A DNA stretch of 64,000 nt from Luteibacter sp. dw_328 (GCF_018449605.1 NZ_JAAVUW010000005.1:465998-529997), one strand, 5' to 3'. Positions 26,105 to 35,623 are shown, counted from the first letter of the stretch. Notes: generated from the sequence alone by a model not told the origin. Translations and numbers: made by a program.

Positions 26105-26725
26105 TTAGTGCGCGCTGCCGAAGCCGCCGCCGGTGTCGCCCTGTTCGATCGGTGGCGGGACGCCGGCAACGGCGAGCAGCGAGGTGGCGTAGGCGTCTTC
26201 CATGCTGATGGTGGAAATCTCGTCCCAGGAGAAGAACGACGGCTCGGTGAGCCATTCCGCATCGGGGGTGATTTCCTGCATGTTGAAGCCTTCTTCCTCC
26301 ACGCTGACAAGCCGGCCGATGTAGCAGACCTCGGCTTCGTCTTCGCTGTCGACATGCACGCCAATGACCGGCGCGTGCGCAGCGGCGGCCTTGACCACCT
26401 GCTGGATATCGTCCAGCGGGAAATCCGCCGGCGGTGTCGGGCGGATGCCCTTCAGCGCGAGCGCTTTCTCCAGGAAGGTGCTGTGCTTGTCCGGGGCTTC
26501 GAATTCGGAGATGTCGCGATGCCGCATGATGTACATGCCGTCATAGCTGACGCCGTCGCCGATGACCCACAGAAGGAAAAATTCGCGGCCGACTCCGCCC
26601 ACGTAGCCGCAGAAGCTGCCGTGTTCGAGTTCGTCACGCCACAGACGCACCAGCTGCTGACTGTCCTGCGCTTCACGCAGGCTCGCACGCTGGCCGTTGG
26701 TTTTGAGTTGAATAACCTTGCCCAT
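26105..26725 (-). CDS. Conserved hypothetical protein downstream of hslU
   Basis: I do not recognise a named domain in this 206-residue protein. It is soluble and acidic, with aromatic-rich stretches (FFLLWVIGDGVSYDGMYIMR) and a C-terminal half rich in Glu/Asp. It lies 39 bases after hslU, in the slot where xanthomonads often carry an uncharacterised gene between hslU and DUF971. The ATG at 26725 (MGKVIQLK) is preferred to the one at 26761, which overlaps the hslU gap. Confidence 0.7.
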   Translation of the reverse strand: MGKVIQLKTNGQRASLREAQDSQQLVRLWRDELEHGSFCGYVGGVGREFFLLWVIGDGVSYDGMYIMRHRDISEFEAPDKHSTFLEKALALKGIRPTPPADFPLDDIQQVVKAAAAHAPVIGVHVDSEDEAEVCYIGRLVSVEEEGFNMQEITPDAEWLTEPSFFSWDEISTISMEDAYATSLLAVAGVPPPIEQGDTGGGFGSAH

Positions 26726-26764
26726 ATACGTCAATAGTTTACCAGAGGGGCGGCCCCTCATTGT

Positions 26765-28105
26765 TCAGAGGATGTAACGACTCAGATCCTCGTCCTTGAC
26801 GAGCGAAGACAGCGTCTTGTCGACATATTCGGCGTCAATCGCATGCTTTTCGCCGGACTTGTCTGCTGCTTCGAAGGAAATGCGCTCCAACAGGCGTTCC
26901 ATGACCGTGTGCAGGCGGCGGGCGCCGATGTTCTCGGTACGCTCATTCACCTGAAACGCCACCTCGGCCAGACGATCGATGCCGGACTCGGTGAACTCCA
27001 GCGTGACGCCCTCGGTGTTGAGCAGTGCAACATATTGCTTGGTCAGCGCGTTGTGCGGTTCGCGCAGGATGCGCTTGAAGTCGTCGACGGAGAGCGCCGA
27101 CAGTTCCACGCGAATCGGCAGGCGCCCCTGCAATTCGGGAATGAGATCCGAAGGCTTGGCCAGCGAGAACGCGCCGGAGGCGATGAACAGGATGTGGTCC
27201 GTCTTGATCGCGCCGTACTTCGTCGACACCGTGGAGCCCTCGACCAGGGGCAAGAGGTCGCGCTGCACGCCCTCGCGGCTCACGCCCGCACCACCCCATT
27301 CCGAGCGCTGGGCGACCTTGTCGATTTCGTCGATGAAGACGATGCCGTTCTGCTCGGCGAGGTCCACCGCACGGGTGCGCAGCTCGTCGTCGTTGAGCAG
27401 CTTGCCGGCCTCCTCCTCGATCAACAGCGGGCGCGCCTGGCGGATGGTCATCTTGCGCTTCTGCGATTTCGAACCACCCAGGTTCTGGAACATCTTGCCC
27501 AGCTGCTGGCTCATTTCCTCCATGCCCGGCGGGGTCATGATCTCGACGCCGACGTTGGTGGCGAAATCCAGTTCGATCTCGCGATCGTCCAGCGCGCCTT
27601 CGCGCAGCTGCTTGCGGAGCTTCTGACGGGTGTCGCTGTCGATGGCTGGCGCCTGCGCGCCGGTGTCGTCCCAACCGGTGGCGGCCTGGCGGCGCGGGAG
27701 AAGCGCGTCTAGGAGACGGTCTTCGGCGGCGTCCTCGGCCTGGCTACGAACCCGGCTCTTGGCCTGGTCGCGCACCAGCTTGTAGGAGACGTCGGCGAGA
27801 TCGCGGATGATCGACTCCACGTCCTTGCCGACATAGCCCACTTCGGTGAACTTGGTCGCTTCGACCTTCACGAAGGGCGCGTTCGCCAGGGTGGCCAGCC
27901 GCCGGGCGATCTCGGTCTTGCCGACGCCGGTCGGGCCGATCATCAGGATGTTCTTCGGCGTGACTTCCTCACGCATGCCCGGCTCCAGCTGCATGCGGCG
28001 CCAGCGGTTACGCAGCGCAATGGCCACGGCGCGCTTGGCGTCCTGCTGGCCGATGATGTAACGGTCGAGTTCGTTGACGATCTCGCGGGGAGTGAGTTCG
28101 GACAT
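26765..28105 (-). CDS. hslU: ATP-dependent protease ATPase subunit HslU
   Basis: HslU is the AAA+ unfoldase ring that feeds proteins into HslV. The 446-residue protein has Walker [14 protein letters not shown], an intermediate domain (about 110-240), Walker [11 protein letters not shown] and the conserved C-terminus ending LSRYIL, which inserts into HslV. The ATG at 28105 gives the standard [19 protein letters not shown] start. It follows hslV by 4 bases. Confidence 0.98.
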   Translation of the reverse strand: MSELTPREIVNELDRYIIGQQDAKRAVAIALRNRWRRMQLEPGMREEVTPKNILMIGPTGVGKTEIARRLATLANAPFVKVEATKFTEVGYVGKDVESIIRDLADVSYKLVRDQAKSRVRSQAEDAAEDRLLDALLPRRQAATGWDDTGAQAPAIDSDTRQKLRKQLREGALDDREIELDFATNVGVEIMTPPGMEEMSQQLGKMFQNLGGSKSQKRKMTIRQARPLLIEEEAGKLLNDDELRTRAVDLAEQNGIVFIDEIDKVAQRSEWGGAGVSREGVQRDLLPLVEGSTVSTKYGAIKTDHILFIASGAFSLAKPSDLIPELQGRLPIRVELSALSVDDFKRILREPHNALTKQYVALLNTEGVTLEFTESGIDRLAEVAFQVNERTENIGARRLHTVMERLLERISFEAADKSGEKHAIDAEYVDKTLSSLVKDEDLSRYIL

Positions 28106-28109
28106 CGGC

Positions 28110-28643
28110 TCAGAGCTCCTCGATGGAGGTGTTGTGGTTGGTATAAATGCAGATATCGCCGGCAATCTTCAGGGATTTCTCCACGATCGTGCGTGCATCG
28201 AGCTCGGTGTTCTCCATCAGCGCCAGCGCGGCGGACTGCGCGTACGGACCACCGGAGCCGATCGCGATCAGCCCGTGGTCGGGTTCGAGCACGTCGCCAT
28301 TGCCGGAGATCAGCAGGGAGGCCTCCTTATCAGCCACGGCGAGCATGGCCTCGAGGCGTCCCAGGCGGCGGTCGGTGCGCCATTCCTTGGCCATTTCCAC
28401 GGCGGCACGGGTGAGATTGCCACCGTGTTTGACCAGCTTCTCCTCGAAAAGCTCGAAGAGGGTGAAGGCGTCAGCCGTGGCGCCAGCGAACCCGGCCAGG
28501 ACATCGCCCTTGCCGAGGCGGCGCACCTTACGGGCGTTGGCCTTCATCACGGTATTGCCAAGGGTGACCTGACCGTCGCTGCCGATGACGACCTTGTCGC
28601 CCCGGCGGACGCAGACGATGGTCGTAGCGTGCATCGGTTCCAT
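28110..28643 (-). CDS. hslV: ATP-dependent protease peptidase subunit HslV
   Basis: HslV is the threonine-type peptidase of the HslUV complex. The 177-residue protein has the conserved [20 protein letters not shown], with the first threonine of TT expected to be the N-terminal nucleophile. Six residues (MEPMHA) precede it, where E. coli has only Met. Extended N-termini are known in Xanthomonas homologues, so processing beyond Met removal is implied. No obvious heat-shock promoter was identified. Confidence 0.97.
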   Translation of the reverse strand: MEPMHATTIVCVRRGDKVVIGSDGQVTLGNTVMKANARKVRRLGKGDVLAGFAGATADAFTLFELFEEKLVKHGGNLTRAAVEMAKEWRTDRRLGRLEAMLAVADKEASLLISGNGDVLEPDHGLIAIGSGGPYAQSAALALMENTELDARTIVEKSLKIAGDICIYTNHNTSIEEL

Positions 28644-28721
28644 AGCGCGTTCCTTTAGGGAGTCGGCTAGACGTGGGGGCCGGGGCCTTAGGTAGCAAGC
28701 CTTGGGGTAGGCGGTGCCCTG

Positions 28722-28836
28722 GTAGGAGCCGATTCATCGGCGAGCTCTTTCTTCGGGTGGAGACTGAGGCAAGCAACCTAGGGCGCGCGGCTGCGCCGCG
28801 GGGTTATTCATTATTCGCCGATGAATCGGCTCCTAC
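28722..28836. repeat. Wide inverted pair of family A REPs
   Basis: REP arms at 28722-28744 and 28815-28836 face each other across about 70 bases. They fill the hslV-xerC gap. The second arm ends 7 bases before the xerC stop position. Confidence 0.85.
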
Positions 28837-28842
28837 GTTTAC

Positions 28843-29721
28843 CTATTTTCGCTTCGCGCGGGGATGCGCCGCGTCGTACACCTTGGCCAGGTGCTGGAAA
28901 TCCAGGTGCGTATAGATCTGGGTGGTGGCGATGTCAGCGTGGCCGAGCAGTTCCTGCACGGAGCGCAGGTCGCCGGACGACTCCAGCATGTGGCTGGCGA
29001 AGGTGTGCCGGAGCATGTGCGGATGGACTCGCTTGGTCTGCCCGCTGGACAGCTTGGCCAGCCGCATCTGCACGGCACGGGCGCTGATCGGCGCCCCGCC
29101 GCGCCCCTTGAACACCGGCTGCTCGGGCCCGGCCCCGCCCAGGGCGGCGAGCGCTTTCAGGGCGGTGATCGCAAAACGGCCCACCGGGAGGATGCGCGTC
29201 TTGCTGCCTTTGCCGAGCACCCGTACCTGGCCATCCTCGAGATCGAGGTCGCCCCAGTGCAGGCCGGTGAGTTCGGACAGACGCAAGCCACTGGAATAGA
29301 ACAGCTCCATCATGGCCGAGTCGCGCGGTGCGAGCGTGCCGCCGAGATTCGTCTCGACCAGCTCCTTCGCCTCATCGGCGTCCAGCACCTGTGGCAGCTT
29401 GCGGCGCACCTTCGGTCCGCGAACGGCGGCGGCCGGGTCGTGGGCCAGCTGGCCCTCCCGCGTGAGGTAACGGAATAGCGTGCGGCAGGCGGAAAGCAGG
29501 CGCTGGATGCTGTTGGGCTGCAGGCCACCACGATGTTCACGGGCGATCATGCCGCGAAGTCGATCGGGACTGAGCGCGTCGAAGCTCGTCAGTCCCTCGG
29601 CTTCCATGAAACGAAGCAGCTTTTCGAGGTCGCGGCGGTAGGCCGCCAGGGTGTGGACAGACGGCGCGCGTTCGGCGGAGAAATGCCGAAGGAAGGCCTC
29701 GACGGCCTCGCGCGGGCTCAC
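28843..29721 (-). CDS. xerC: Tyrosine recombinase XerC
   Basis: XerC acts with XerD at dif to resolve chromosome dimers. The 292-residue protein has an N-terminal core-binding domain and the catalytic set: Arg in SSGLRLSELTGL, Lys in GKGSKTR, HPHMLRHTFA, GHADI and the nucleophile tyrosine in TTQIYTHL. The GTG at 29721 overlaps the DUF484 stop (GTGA), which supports it over the much longer upstream frame, and the protein then has family length. Confidence 0.96.
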   Translation of the reverse strand: MSPREAVEAFLRHFSAERAPSVHTLAAYRRDLEKLLRFMEAEGLTSFDALSPDRLRGMIAREHRGGLQPNSIQRLLSACRTLFRYLTREGQLAHDPAAAVRGPKVRRKLPQVLDADEAKELVETNLGGTLAPRDSAMMELFYSSGLRLSELTGLHWGDLDLEDGQVRVLGKGSKTRILPVGRFAITALKALAALGGAGPEQPVFKGRGGAPISARAVQMRLAKLSSGQTKRVHPHMLRHTFASHMLESSGDLRSVQELLGHADIATTQIYTHLDFQHLAKVYDAAHPRAKRK

Positions 29722-30404
29722 GCCGCCTTCCGCGCCCGTTCGATCGCCGAGCCGACGGTGGTCGAAATCATGTCCAGGAACAGGGTGCCCATGCCCGGGT
29801 GGAAGCGGTCGGCGTCGGCGCTGCCGATGGCCAGCAAGGCGTCCGGCCCGACGCGCATCAGCGCGGCCGAACGAACATCCGGGGCCTCGTTGCCGAACAG
29901 GCGATGCAACTTGTCCGGCGCAAGGCGCCCGGCGACGGGGTCGGCGTGCTCCAGGAACGAGGCGAACTCCGGCAGGCCCGAGCTGCCGCGAGGCTCGCGA
30001 AGCAGCCACGGCTCATCGGGCAGGCCGGCCAGGTCGCCGAAGAAAACCAGGCGAATCCGCTCGGACTGGAAGTCCTCGGTCAGGCGACGGACCACGCTGC
30101 GCACGGTCTCTTCGATGTCCTTCGCGCTGAGCAGCGCAAGCATCAGACCGTGCACGCGGCGCATCAGTTTCTCGTTGTCGCCAGCGATGGCGGCCAGCTC
30201 CTTCAGCCGTGTTTCCAGCTCGGCGTTCTTGTCACGCAGGCCGCGCAGCTGGTGCACGGCGAGCGATGCCGCCGGTCCGTTGCTGCTGGGCAGGGTGAGC
30301 GCGTTGGCCAGTTCGGGGTAATCGGCGAGGAAATCCGGGTGTCGCCGCAGGTAGGACGCCACGGTGGCTGGCTTGATGTCGCCGTCGATCGCGGTGTCGG
30401 TCAT
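29718..30404 (-). CDS. DUF484 family protein
   Basis: This 228-residue protein of the YigA/DUF484 family is GAF-like in its C-terminal half. It has the typical opening (VASYLRRHPDFLADYPELANALTLP) and a coiled-coil-prone middle. The family sits between dapF and xerC across gammaproteobacteria and has no established activity. Its stop overlaps the xerC GTG start, so the two are coupled. Confidence 0.94.
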   Translation of the reverse strand: MTDTAIDGDIKPATVASYLRRHPDFLADYPELANALTLPSSNGPAASLAVHQLRGLRDKNAELETRLKELAAIAGDNEKLMRRVHGLMLALLSAKDIEETVRSVVRRLTEDFQSERIRLVFFGDLAGLPDEPWLLREPRGSSGLPEFASFLEHADPVAGRLAPDKLHRLFGNEAPDVRSAALMRVGPDALLAIGSADADRFHPGMGTLFLDMISTTVGSAIERARKAA

Positions 30405-30453
30405 GGGGTGTGCTTCCTGTTTAGAGCGAGTGTGCCCCGTTCGCGTGCGAACG

Positions 30454-31284
30454 TCACACTTCGCCTTCGAAAACGAAGGCGGCAGGGCCGGTCATCCACA
30501 GCGTGTGGCCGGGGCCGTGCCATTCGATGGTGAGGGTGCCGCCGGGGAGTTCAACGTGCACAACCGGGGCGGCCATGCCCAGCGACTGGGCCACCGCCGC
30601 CGCGGCGCAGGCGCCGGTGCCGCAGGCGCGGGTCCAGCCGCTGCCGCGTTCATGTACGCGCAGGCGGATGCGATCGGGTCCGAGGCGCTGGGCGAAGCCG
30701 ACATTCACGCCCTGCGGGAACGCCGGGTGGGCCGTCAGCGCCGGGCCGAGCAGGTCGATTCGCGGATCGGCAAGGTCATCGTCGAAGACGACCGCATGCG
30801 GATTGCCCATCGAGACGGCGCCGAAGGTGATCCGCTCGCCGACGACTTCCAGGGTGTATGTCGCGGCCAGCGCGGGTGCATCGAACGGCAGGGAGGCGGG
30901 ATCGAAATCCGGCTCGCCCATGTCGACCACCACGCGGCCCTCATCCAGTACCCGCACCGTGACCGGTCCGGAGGGACTTTCCAGGCGAACATCGGTGTCG
31001 CGTTCGATCACCCCGTCGCGGAACAGCCACGCGGCGACACAGCGCACGCCGTTGCCGCACTGGCCCGAGGGCGAACCATCCGCATTCCAGATGCCGTAGT
31101 AGAACTCGCAGGAGGGATCCCGCGCCGGCTCGATGCTGATCAGCTGGTCGAAGCCGACGCCGGTGTGTCGATCGGCCAGGGCGGCGATGCGGGCCGCGTT
31201 AGGCGTTCGCCCCGCGTCCTCGCGCCAGTCCACGATGACGAAGTCGTTGCCGATCCCATGCATCTTGGTGAAGCGGTTGGGCAT
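30454..31284 (-). CDS. dapF: Diaminopimelate epimerase
   Basis: DapF interconverts LL- and meso-diaminopimelate for lysine and peptidoglycan synthesis. The 276-residue protein starts MPNRFTKMHGIGNDFVIVD and contains both catalytic cysteines, in CGNGVRCVA and ACGTGACAAA. It lies just downstream of lptM, the conserved order. Confidence 0.98.
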   Translation of the reverse strand: MPNRFTKMHGIGNDFVIVDWREDAGRTPNAARIAALADRHTGVGFDQLISIEPARDPSCEFYYGIWNADGSPSGQCGNGVRCVAAWLFRDGVIERDTDVRLESPSGPVTVRVLDEGRVVVDMGEPDFDPASLPFDAPALAATYTLEVVGERITFGAVSMGNPHAVVFDDDLADPRIDLLGPALTAHPAFPQGVNVGFAQRLGPDRIRLRVHERGSGWTRACGTGACAAAAVAQSLGMAAPVVHVELPGGTLTIEWHGPGHTLWMTGPAAFVFEGEV

Positions 31285-31289
31285 CGTCG

Positions 31290-31499
31290 TTACTGGTGAA
31301 TGACGGAGTTGAACGGGGTGATGGTACTGGTGGCCCGTGCGGGGCCCTCCACCGTCGAGGCGGCGGCGGGATGCACGCCCTGTGGATTGGCTGTCGTACC
31401 CGGCGCCGGCGGCGGGGGCAAGAACAGGTCACCCTTCTGGCCACAACCGGAAAGCGCGGCGGTAGCGGCGATGGCGAACGGCAGGATCAGTCGGCGCAT
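31290..31499 (-). CDS. lptM: LptM-type small lipoprotein (YifL-like)
   Basis: This 69-residue lipoprotein has signal peptide and lipobox LSGC followed by GQKGDLFLPPPP, the hallmark of LptM/YifL, which stabilises the LptD/LptE lipopolysaccharide translocon in E. coli. The mature part after the motif is short and low complexity. It is located 5 bases before dapF, matching E. coli synteny. Confidence 0.9.
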   Translation of the reverse strand: MRRLILPFAIAATAALSGCGQKGDLFLPPPPAPGTTANPQGVHPAAASTVEGPARATSTITPFNSVIHQ

Positions 31500-31542
31500 G
31501 GGCGATTCCCCGTAAACGGCGGCCAGTATAGCCCCGCGGTCC

Positions 31543-32013
31543 TCAGAGCGGCTTTTCGAAGCGCAGGGCGTCCGCACCGTCGGCGTAGTAGCGCGCGTAC
31601 TCGCCGATGATCCGGTAGCCGAGGTGTTCGTAGAGACGAATGGCCACGTCGTTGTCCTTGCGCACCTCGAGCCGCAGCGCACGGCAGCCGCGCGAGCGGG
31701 CCGTATCCTCCGAGGCAACGACCAGCGCCGATCCCACGCCCTTGCCCTGGGCCTGCGGCTTGGTAGCAAGGGAGTACAGGCGCGCGACGGTGCTGCCCTT
31801 ACGGAAGAACACCACCGCCGTGCCGAGGAAGCGTCGATGATTCGCGCTGGCAACGAGCACCAACGCGCTTTCGCTATCCAGATGCTTGCGGTACTGGGCG
31901 CGGCTGAGGCGGTCCTGGGTGAAGCTCGATTCCTCGAGGGCGACCAGATCGTCGAGATCGCTGACCTCGGCGCGACGAACGCGAACCGCAGCGGTAACCG
32001 GGGGTGGACGCAT
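31543..32013 (-). CDS. GNAT acetyltransferase paired with an RLAN ATP-grasp protein
   Basis: This 156-residue GNAT opens VRVRRAEVSDLDDLVALEES and has the acetyl-CoA loop QAQGKGVGSAL, then LRLEVRKDNDVAIRLYEHLGY and RYYADGADALRFEK. It closely resembles the GNAT half of the GNAT/peptidase-C39 fusion proteins found next to RimK-like RLAN ligases. Here the peptidase half is absent and the ligase gene is divergent. The ATG at 32013 is used; another ATG at 32124 would add 37 residues of atypical sequence. Confidence 0.85.
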   Translation of the reverse strand: MRPPPVTAAVRVRRAEVSDLDDLVALEESSFTQDRLSRAQYRKHLDSESALVLVASANHRRFLGTAVVFFRKGSTVARLYSLATKPQAQGKGVGSALVVASEDTARSRGCRALRLEVRKDNDVAIRLYEHLGYRIIGEYARYYADGADALRFEKPL

Positions 32014-32255
32014 GCGCTTTGGGAACTCCGGCGCGAGGGGATGACGGCTGCGGAGCCGGACGGGGAGAATCGGCAAGCGCGGCACTGTAGACCTCGGGCC
32101 CGGGTCGATCAATGACTTTTTCATGAATTCGTTTAAACAGGCTTCATCGCTGGCGCTTGTGCGCCGCGGCACCGGAGGACCACACTGCGCCACCGACGAA
32201 ACAAACGACTCCAGGTGGAGTCGCCGCGCAGGTATTCGTCGTCTGTCGAGGTCTC

Positions 32256-33740
32256 ATGAGCCGGCTCGTCATCGTCGTGGAAAAAGCCTCGGACTGGGGC
32301 TCCTATTACCCATCCGCCGATGTCGTCAGCGCCATGGACTACCTCCGTGAGCCGGTGGGTGGCGACGACGAGCGCACGCACGTCATCAACCTGTGCCGCA
32401 GCTACAAGTACCTCGGCACCGGCTACTACGTGTCGTTGCTGGCGGAAGCGCGCGGCCACAAGGTGATCCCGTCGGTGCGCACGGTGAACGACCTGCGCCG
32501 TCGTTCCCTCTACGGCCTGGACATCGACGACCTCAACCAGAAGCTGGCGAACTTCCTGCCGGCGGGTGGTCGTGACACCACCGACTTCGGCGTGCTCGTC
32601 TACTTCGGCGAGACCGCTTATGAAGACCTGCAGGATCTTGCGAGGCAGATCTTCGAGATGTTCCCCTGCCCGCTGATGCGCATCGAGTTCGAGCGCGAGC
32701 GTGTGTGGCAGGTCTCGTCAATCAAACCCGTGGGCCTGCACACGCTGGACGACGCCCAGGAAGACGCCTTCGCCCAGGCGCTGGACAAGTTTTCCAAGAA
32801 GCTCTGGCGCAAGCCCAAGGCGCGACGCCGCTTCCGATACGACATCGCCATGCTGGTCGACCCGAACGAAAGCATGCCGCCTTCGAACAAGAAGGCGCTG
32901 AAGCACTTCATCGAAGCAGGCAAGCACCTGGGTATCGAGGTCGACCCGATCGGCAAGAACGACTACCAGCGCCTCGCCGAATACGACGGCCTGTTCATTC
33001 GCGAAACCACGGCCAGCGACAACCACACCTATCGCTTCGCGCACCGCGCGGAAAAGGAAGGCATGGTGGTGATGGACGACCCCACCTCGATCCTGCGCTG
33101 CACGAACAAGATCTTCCTTAATGATCTGATGGTGGCACGCAAGCTCGCCACGCCGATCACGGAGATCATCTACCGCGACGACGCCAGGCGCGTGCGCGAA
33201 CTGCCCGATCGCCTGGGCCTGCCCATCGTGCTGAAGATTCCGGATGGTTCGTTCTCTCGGGGCGTGGTCAAGGTGGAGACGCGCGAAGCGCTGGAGAAGG
33301 CCGCGGCGGAGTTGTTCTCGCACAGCGCGTTGCTGATTGCGCAGGAATACCTGTACACCGAGTTCGACTGGCGCATCGGCGTGCTCAATCACGAGCCCCT
33401 CTATGCCTGTCAGTACTACATGTCGCGCGGTCACTGGCAGATCTACAACCACGGCGCCAAGGGCACGGCCAAATCCGGCGGATTCCGTACGGTGCCCGTG
33501 CGGGAGGCGCCTGCCGAAGTCGTCAAGCTGGCGCTGAAGGCAACGCAGACCATCGGCGACGGTCTCTACGGCGTCGACCTCAAGCAGGTCGGTGACAGAC
33601 CCGTGGTCATCGAGGTAAACGACAATCCGTCGATCGATGCCGGCGTCGAGGACGGTTACCTGGGCGAGGACCTCTACCTGCGCATCATGCAGGAGTTCCT
33701 CCGCCGCCTCGAACTCAAGCGCCTGGGCATCAAGACCTGA
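32256..33740 (+). CDS. RimK-like ATP-grasp ligase with N-terminal RLAN domain
   Basis: This 494-residue protein has an N-terminal RLAN-type domain (about 1-160: WGSYYPSADVVSAMDYL, LCRSYKYLGTGYYVSLLAE) and a C-terminal ATP-grasp domain of the RimK branch, with LKIPDGSFSRGVVKV (nucleotide loop), AQEYLYTEFDWRIGVL and the metal-binding VIEVNDNPSIDAGVED. RimK relatives form amide bonds, often adding amino acids to a peptide or protein end. The substrate of the RLAN group is not known. A CGAGG ribosome binding site precedes the ATG. Confidence 0.9.
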   Translation: MSRLVIVVEKASDWGSYYPSADVVSAMDYLREPVGGDDERTHVINLCRSYKYLGTGYYVSLLAEARGHKVIPSVRTVNDLRRRSLYGLDIDDLNQKLANFLPAGGRDTTDFGVLVYFGETAYEDLQDLARQIFEMFPCPLMRIEFERERVWQVSSIKPVGLHTLDDAQEDAFAQALDKFSKKLWRKPKARRRFRYDIAMLVDPNESMPPSNKKALKHFIEAGKHLGIEVDPIGKNDYQRLAEYDGLFIRETTASDNHTYRFAHRAEKEGMVVMDDPTSILRCTNKIFLNDLMVARKLATPITEIIYRDDARRVRELPDRLGLPIVLKIPDGSFSRGVVKVETREALEKAAAELFSHSALLIAQEYLYTEFDWRIGVLNHEPLYACQYYMSRGHWQIYNHGAKGTAKSGGFRTVPVREAPAEVVKLALKATQTIGDGLYGVDLKQVGDRPVVIEVNDNPSIDAGVEDGYLGEDLYLRIMQEFLRRLELKRLGIKT

Positions 33741-33752
33741 TGCCCAGGATTT

Positions 33753-33835
33753 TGTAGGAGTCGATTCATCGGCGATCCCGCGGCAGCGGGCCGGACCCAG
33801 GCACCCACCCCATCGCCGCTGAAGCGGCTCCCACA
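33753..33835. repeat. Mixed REP pair (family A arm, family B arm)
   Basis: The left arm 33753-33776 is family A (GTAGGAG, TCGATTCATCGGC) and the right arm 33812-33835 is family B (GCCGCTGAAGCGGC). The spacer begins CCCGCGGCAGCGGGCC, a small hairpin also seen near 47782 and 48307. Its right part is overlapped by the hypothetical membrane gene. Confidence 0.8.
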
Positions 33836-34041
33836 AGGGACGCCAGCAGCGACAGCGGTAGCCCCGGTTTCATCGCCACCAGCACGCTGGCCGGCGCCAG
33901 CATCAGCCAGAACGCCGGCGTCCAGCCCAGCGACTCGCTATGCGCCGAGAGCGGCGTCACCAACAGTAGCAAGGTGCCCACGGCCAGCCAGGCCATGGCG
34001 ATCAGGGCGCGAACGCGGCGGGGCGAGAGCGTGTCGTTCAT
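33766..34041 (-). CDS. Hypothetical small membrane protein ending in a REP
   Basis: This 91-residue frame encodes two to three hydrophobic helices (ALIAMAWLAVGTLLLLVTPL; WLMLAPASVLVAM; LSLLASLVGAASA). No family is recognised. The last 20 or so codons run through the REP pair and end inside its left arm, so the native C-terminus may have been replaced when the repeat inserted. The ATG at 34041 has upstream bases TTACGCC and no clear ribosome binding site. Confidence 0.5.
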   Translation of the reverse strand: MNDTLSPRRVRALIAMAWLAVGTLLLLVTPLSAHSESLGWTPAFWLMLAPASVLVAMKPGLPLSLLASLVGAASAAMGWVPGSGPLPRDRR

Positions 34042-34172
34042 GGCGTAACTCCGGAAAGCGGCGGCGTGGTGGGCGGGAGCGCGGTGTCGGTGAACTCAGG
34101 CTAGGCACCCCCCGTCTCAGGGATCGCGACCCGTTGACCCCACCGTGACGCCCAGCCGACCACGCTGCCTCA

Positions 34173-34721
34173 ATGAACCGACTCTCCCTGGTCCTCCTCC
34201 TCGCCGCCGGCATGACCACGGCCGGATGCGCCGCCGATGCCCCGCTGAAGACCGTGGGCCCCGTGGACCTGCCCCGCTACATGGGTACCTGGTACGTCAT
34301 GGGCAACATTCCCAACTTTGCCGAGCGCGGCAAGGTGGCCACGGCGGACGAGTACTCGCTACGGCCGGACGGCCAGATCGACAACATCTACCACTACCGG
34401 AAAGGCTTCGATCAGCCCGCGAAGACCTGGCACGGCAAGGCGTGGCTGCCCGATCCGAAAGACGCCAGCCGCTGGAAGGTACAGCTGCTATGGCCGTTCC
34501 GCTCCGATTACATGATCCTCGCCCTGTCCGATGACTACCGCGTCAGCATGGTGGGCCTACCCTCACGCAAACTGCTATGGATCATGTCGAAGGATCGGAC
34601 CATGGACGATGCCGTCTACCAGCGTCTGATCGACATCGCCCGCCAGCAGGGTTTCCCGGTCGAGCAGATGCGCCGCGTACCGCAGTCTGCCGACGATGTC
34701 GGCAAGCCCGGTTATCAGTAG
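34173..34721 (+). CDS. blc: Bacterial lipocalin lipoprotein (Blc-like)
   Basis: This 182-residue lipocalin has a lipoprotein signal (lipobox near TAGC) and the lipocalin GTWY signature in MGTWYVMGNIPNFAER, followed by YSLRPDGQIDNIYHYRKGF and LWIMSKDR. Bacterial Blc proteins sit in the outer membrane and bind fatty acids or lysophospholipids under stress. It lies 58 bases before aroE on the same strand. The symbol is by family. Confidence 0.9.
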   Translation: MNRLSLVLLLAAGMTTAGCAADAPLKTVGPVDLPRYMGTWYVMGNIPNFAERGKVATADEYSLRPDGQIDNIYHYRKGFDQPAKTWHGKAWLPDPKDASRWKVQLLWPFRSDYMILALSDDYRVSMVGLPSRKLLWIMSKDRTMDDAVYQRLIDIARQQGFPVEQMRRVPQSADDVGKPGYQ

Positions 34722-34779
34722 GCCGCGTTAGAATTGGCCTACCGGGCGGATTCGGTCCGGCGTCGATCCAGGAGTGTCC

Positions 34780-35610
34780 ATGAGCGCTGAAGCGCACCGT
34801 TTTGCCGTGTTCGGTCATCCGATCGCGCATTCGCTGTCCCCGCAGATCCACCAGGCCTTTGCCGAACAACTCGGCATCCGCCTGAGCTACGAGACCATCG
34901 ATGCCGCGCCGGACCAGTTCGAGCCGGCCGTACGCCGCTTCTTCGCCGAAGGCGGCCTCGGGGCCAACGTGACCATGCCGCACAAGCTCGCCGCCCTGAA
35001 CGTGGCGCAGGAGCGTTCGGAAGCGGCCGTCCGCGCCGGCGCGGCCAACACGCTCACCCCACTGATCGGGGGCAAGCTCCAGGCACACAACACCGACGGC
35101 AGCGGTTTCGTCCGAGATATCACGGGACGTCACGCGCTCGACCTGCGCGGGCACGATGCCCTCCTCCTCGGCGCCGGCGGCGCCGCACGCGCCGTCGCCT
35201 GGGCACTGCTCGATGCAGGCGTCGAGACGCTGACCATCGTCAACCGCACGCCGGAGCGCGCCGACGAACTGGCCGACGCCATCGGCGAGCCCGCCCGCTG
35301 CCATACCCGGTATTGGGACGACCTGACGGGAAAGTGCTTCGACCTCGTCGTCAACGCCACCTCGATTGGCGTCATCGGCGGCACGTTCGACCTGCCCATG
35401 TCGATCCTGCAGGACCACAGCACCTGCTACGACCTCTGTTACGGGGCTGCCGCAGCGGACTTCAAAGGCTGGGCCACCGCGGCAGGTACGCGCTACTTCC
35501 GCGACGGGCTCGGCATGCTGGTGGAACAGGCCGCGGATGCGTTCGAGCGCTGGCACGGTACGCGGCCGGATACGGATCCTGTCTACAACCTCCTGCGCCA
35601 GAGGTTCTGA
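34780..35610 (+). CDS. aroE: Shikimate dehydrogenase
   Basis: AroE reduces 3-dehydroshikimate to shikimate with NADPH. The 276-residue enzyme has the substrate-binding [10 protein letters not shown], the catalytic lysine in NVTMPHK, the NTDGSGF motif and the Rossmann loop [16 protein letters not shown] at 34770-34774 supports the ATG at 34780 over a GTG at 34774. Confidence 0.97.
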   Translation: MSAEAHRFAVFGHPIAHSLSPQIHQAFAEQLGIRLSYETIDAAPDQFEPAVRRFFAEGGLGANVTMPHKLAALNVAQERSEAAVRAGAANTLTPLIGGKLQAHNTDGSGFVRDITGRHALDLRGHDALLLGAGGAARAVAWALLDAGVETLTIVNRTPERADELADAIGEPARCHTRYWDDLTGKCFDLVVNATSIGVIGGTFDLPMSILQDHSTCYDLCYGAAAADFKGWATAAGTRYFRDGLGMLVEQAADAFERWHGTRPDTDPVYNLLRQRF

Positions 35611-35623
35611 CGCCCACCCGGTC

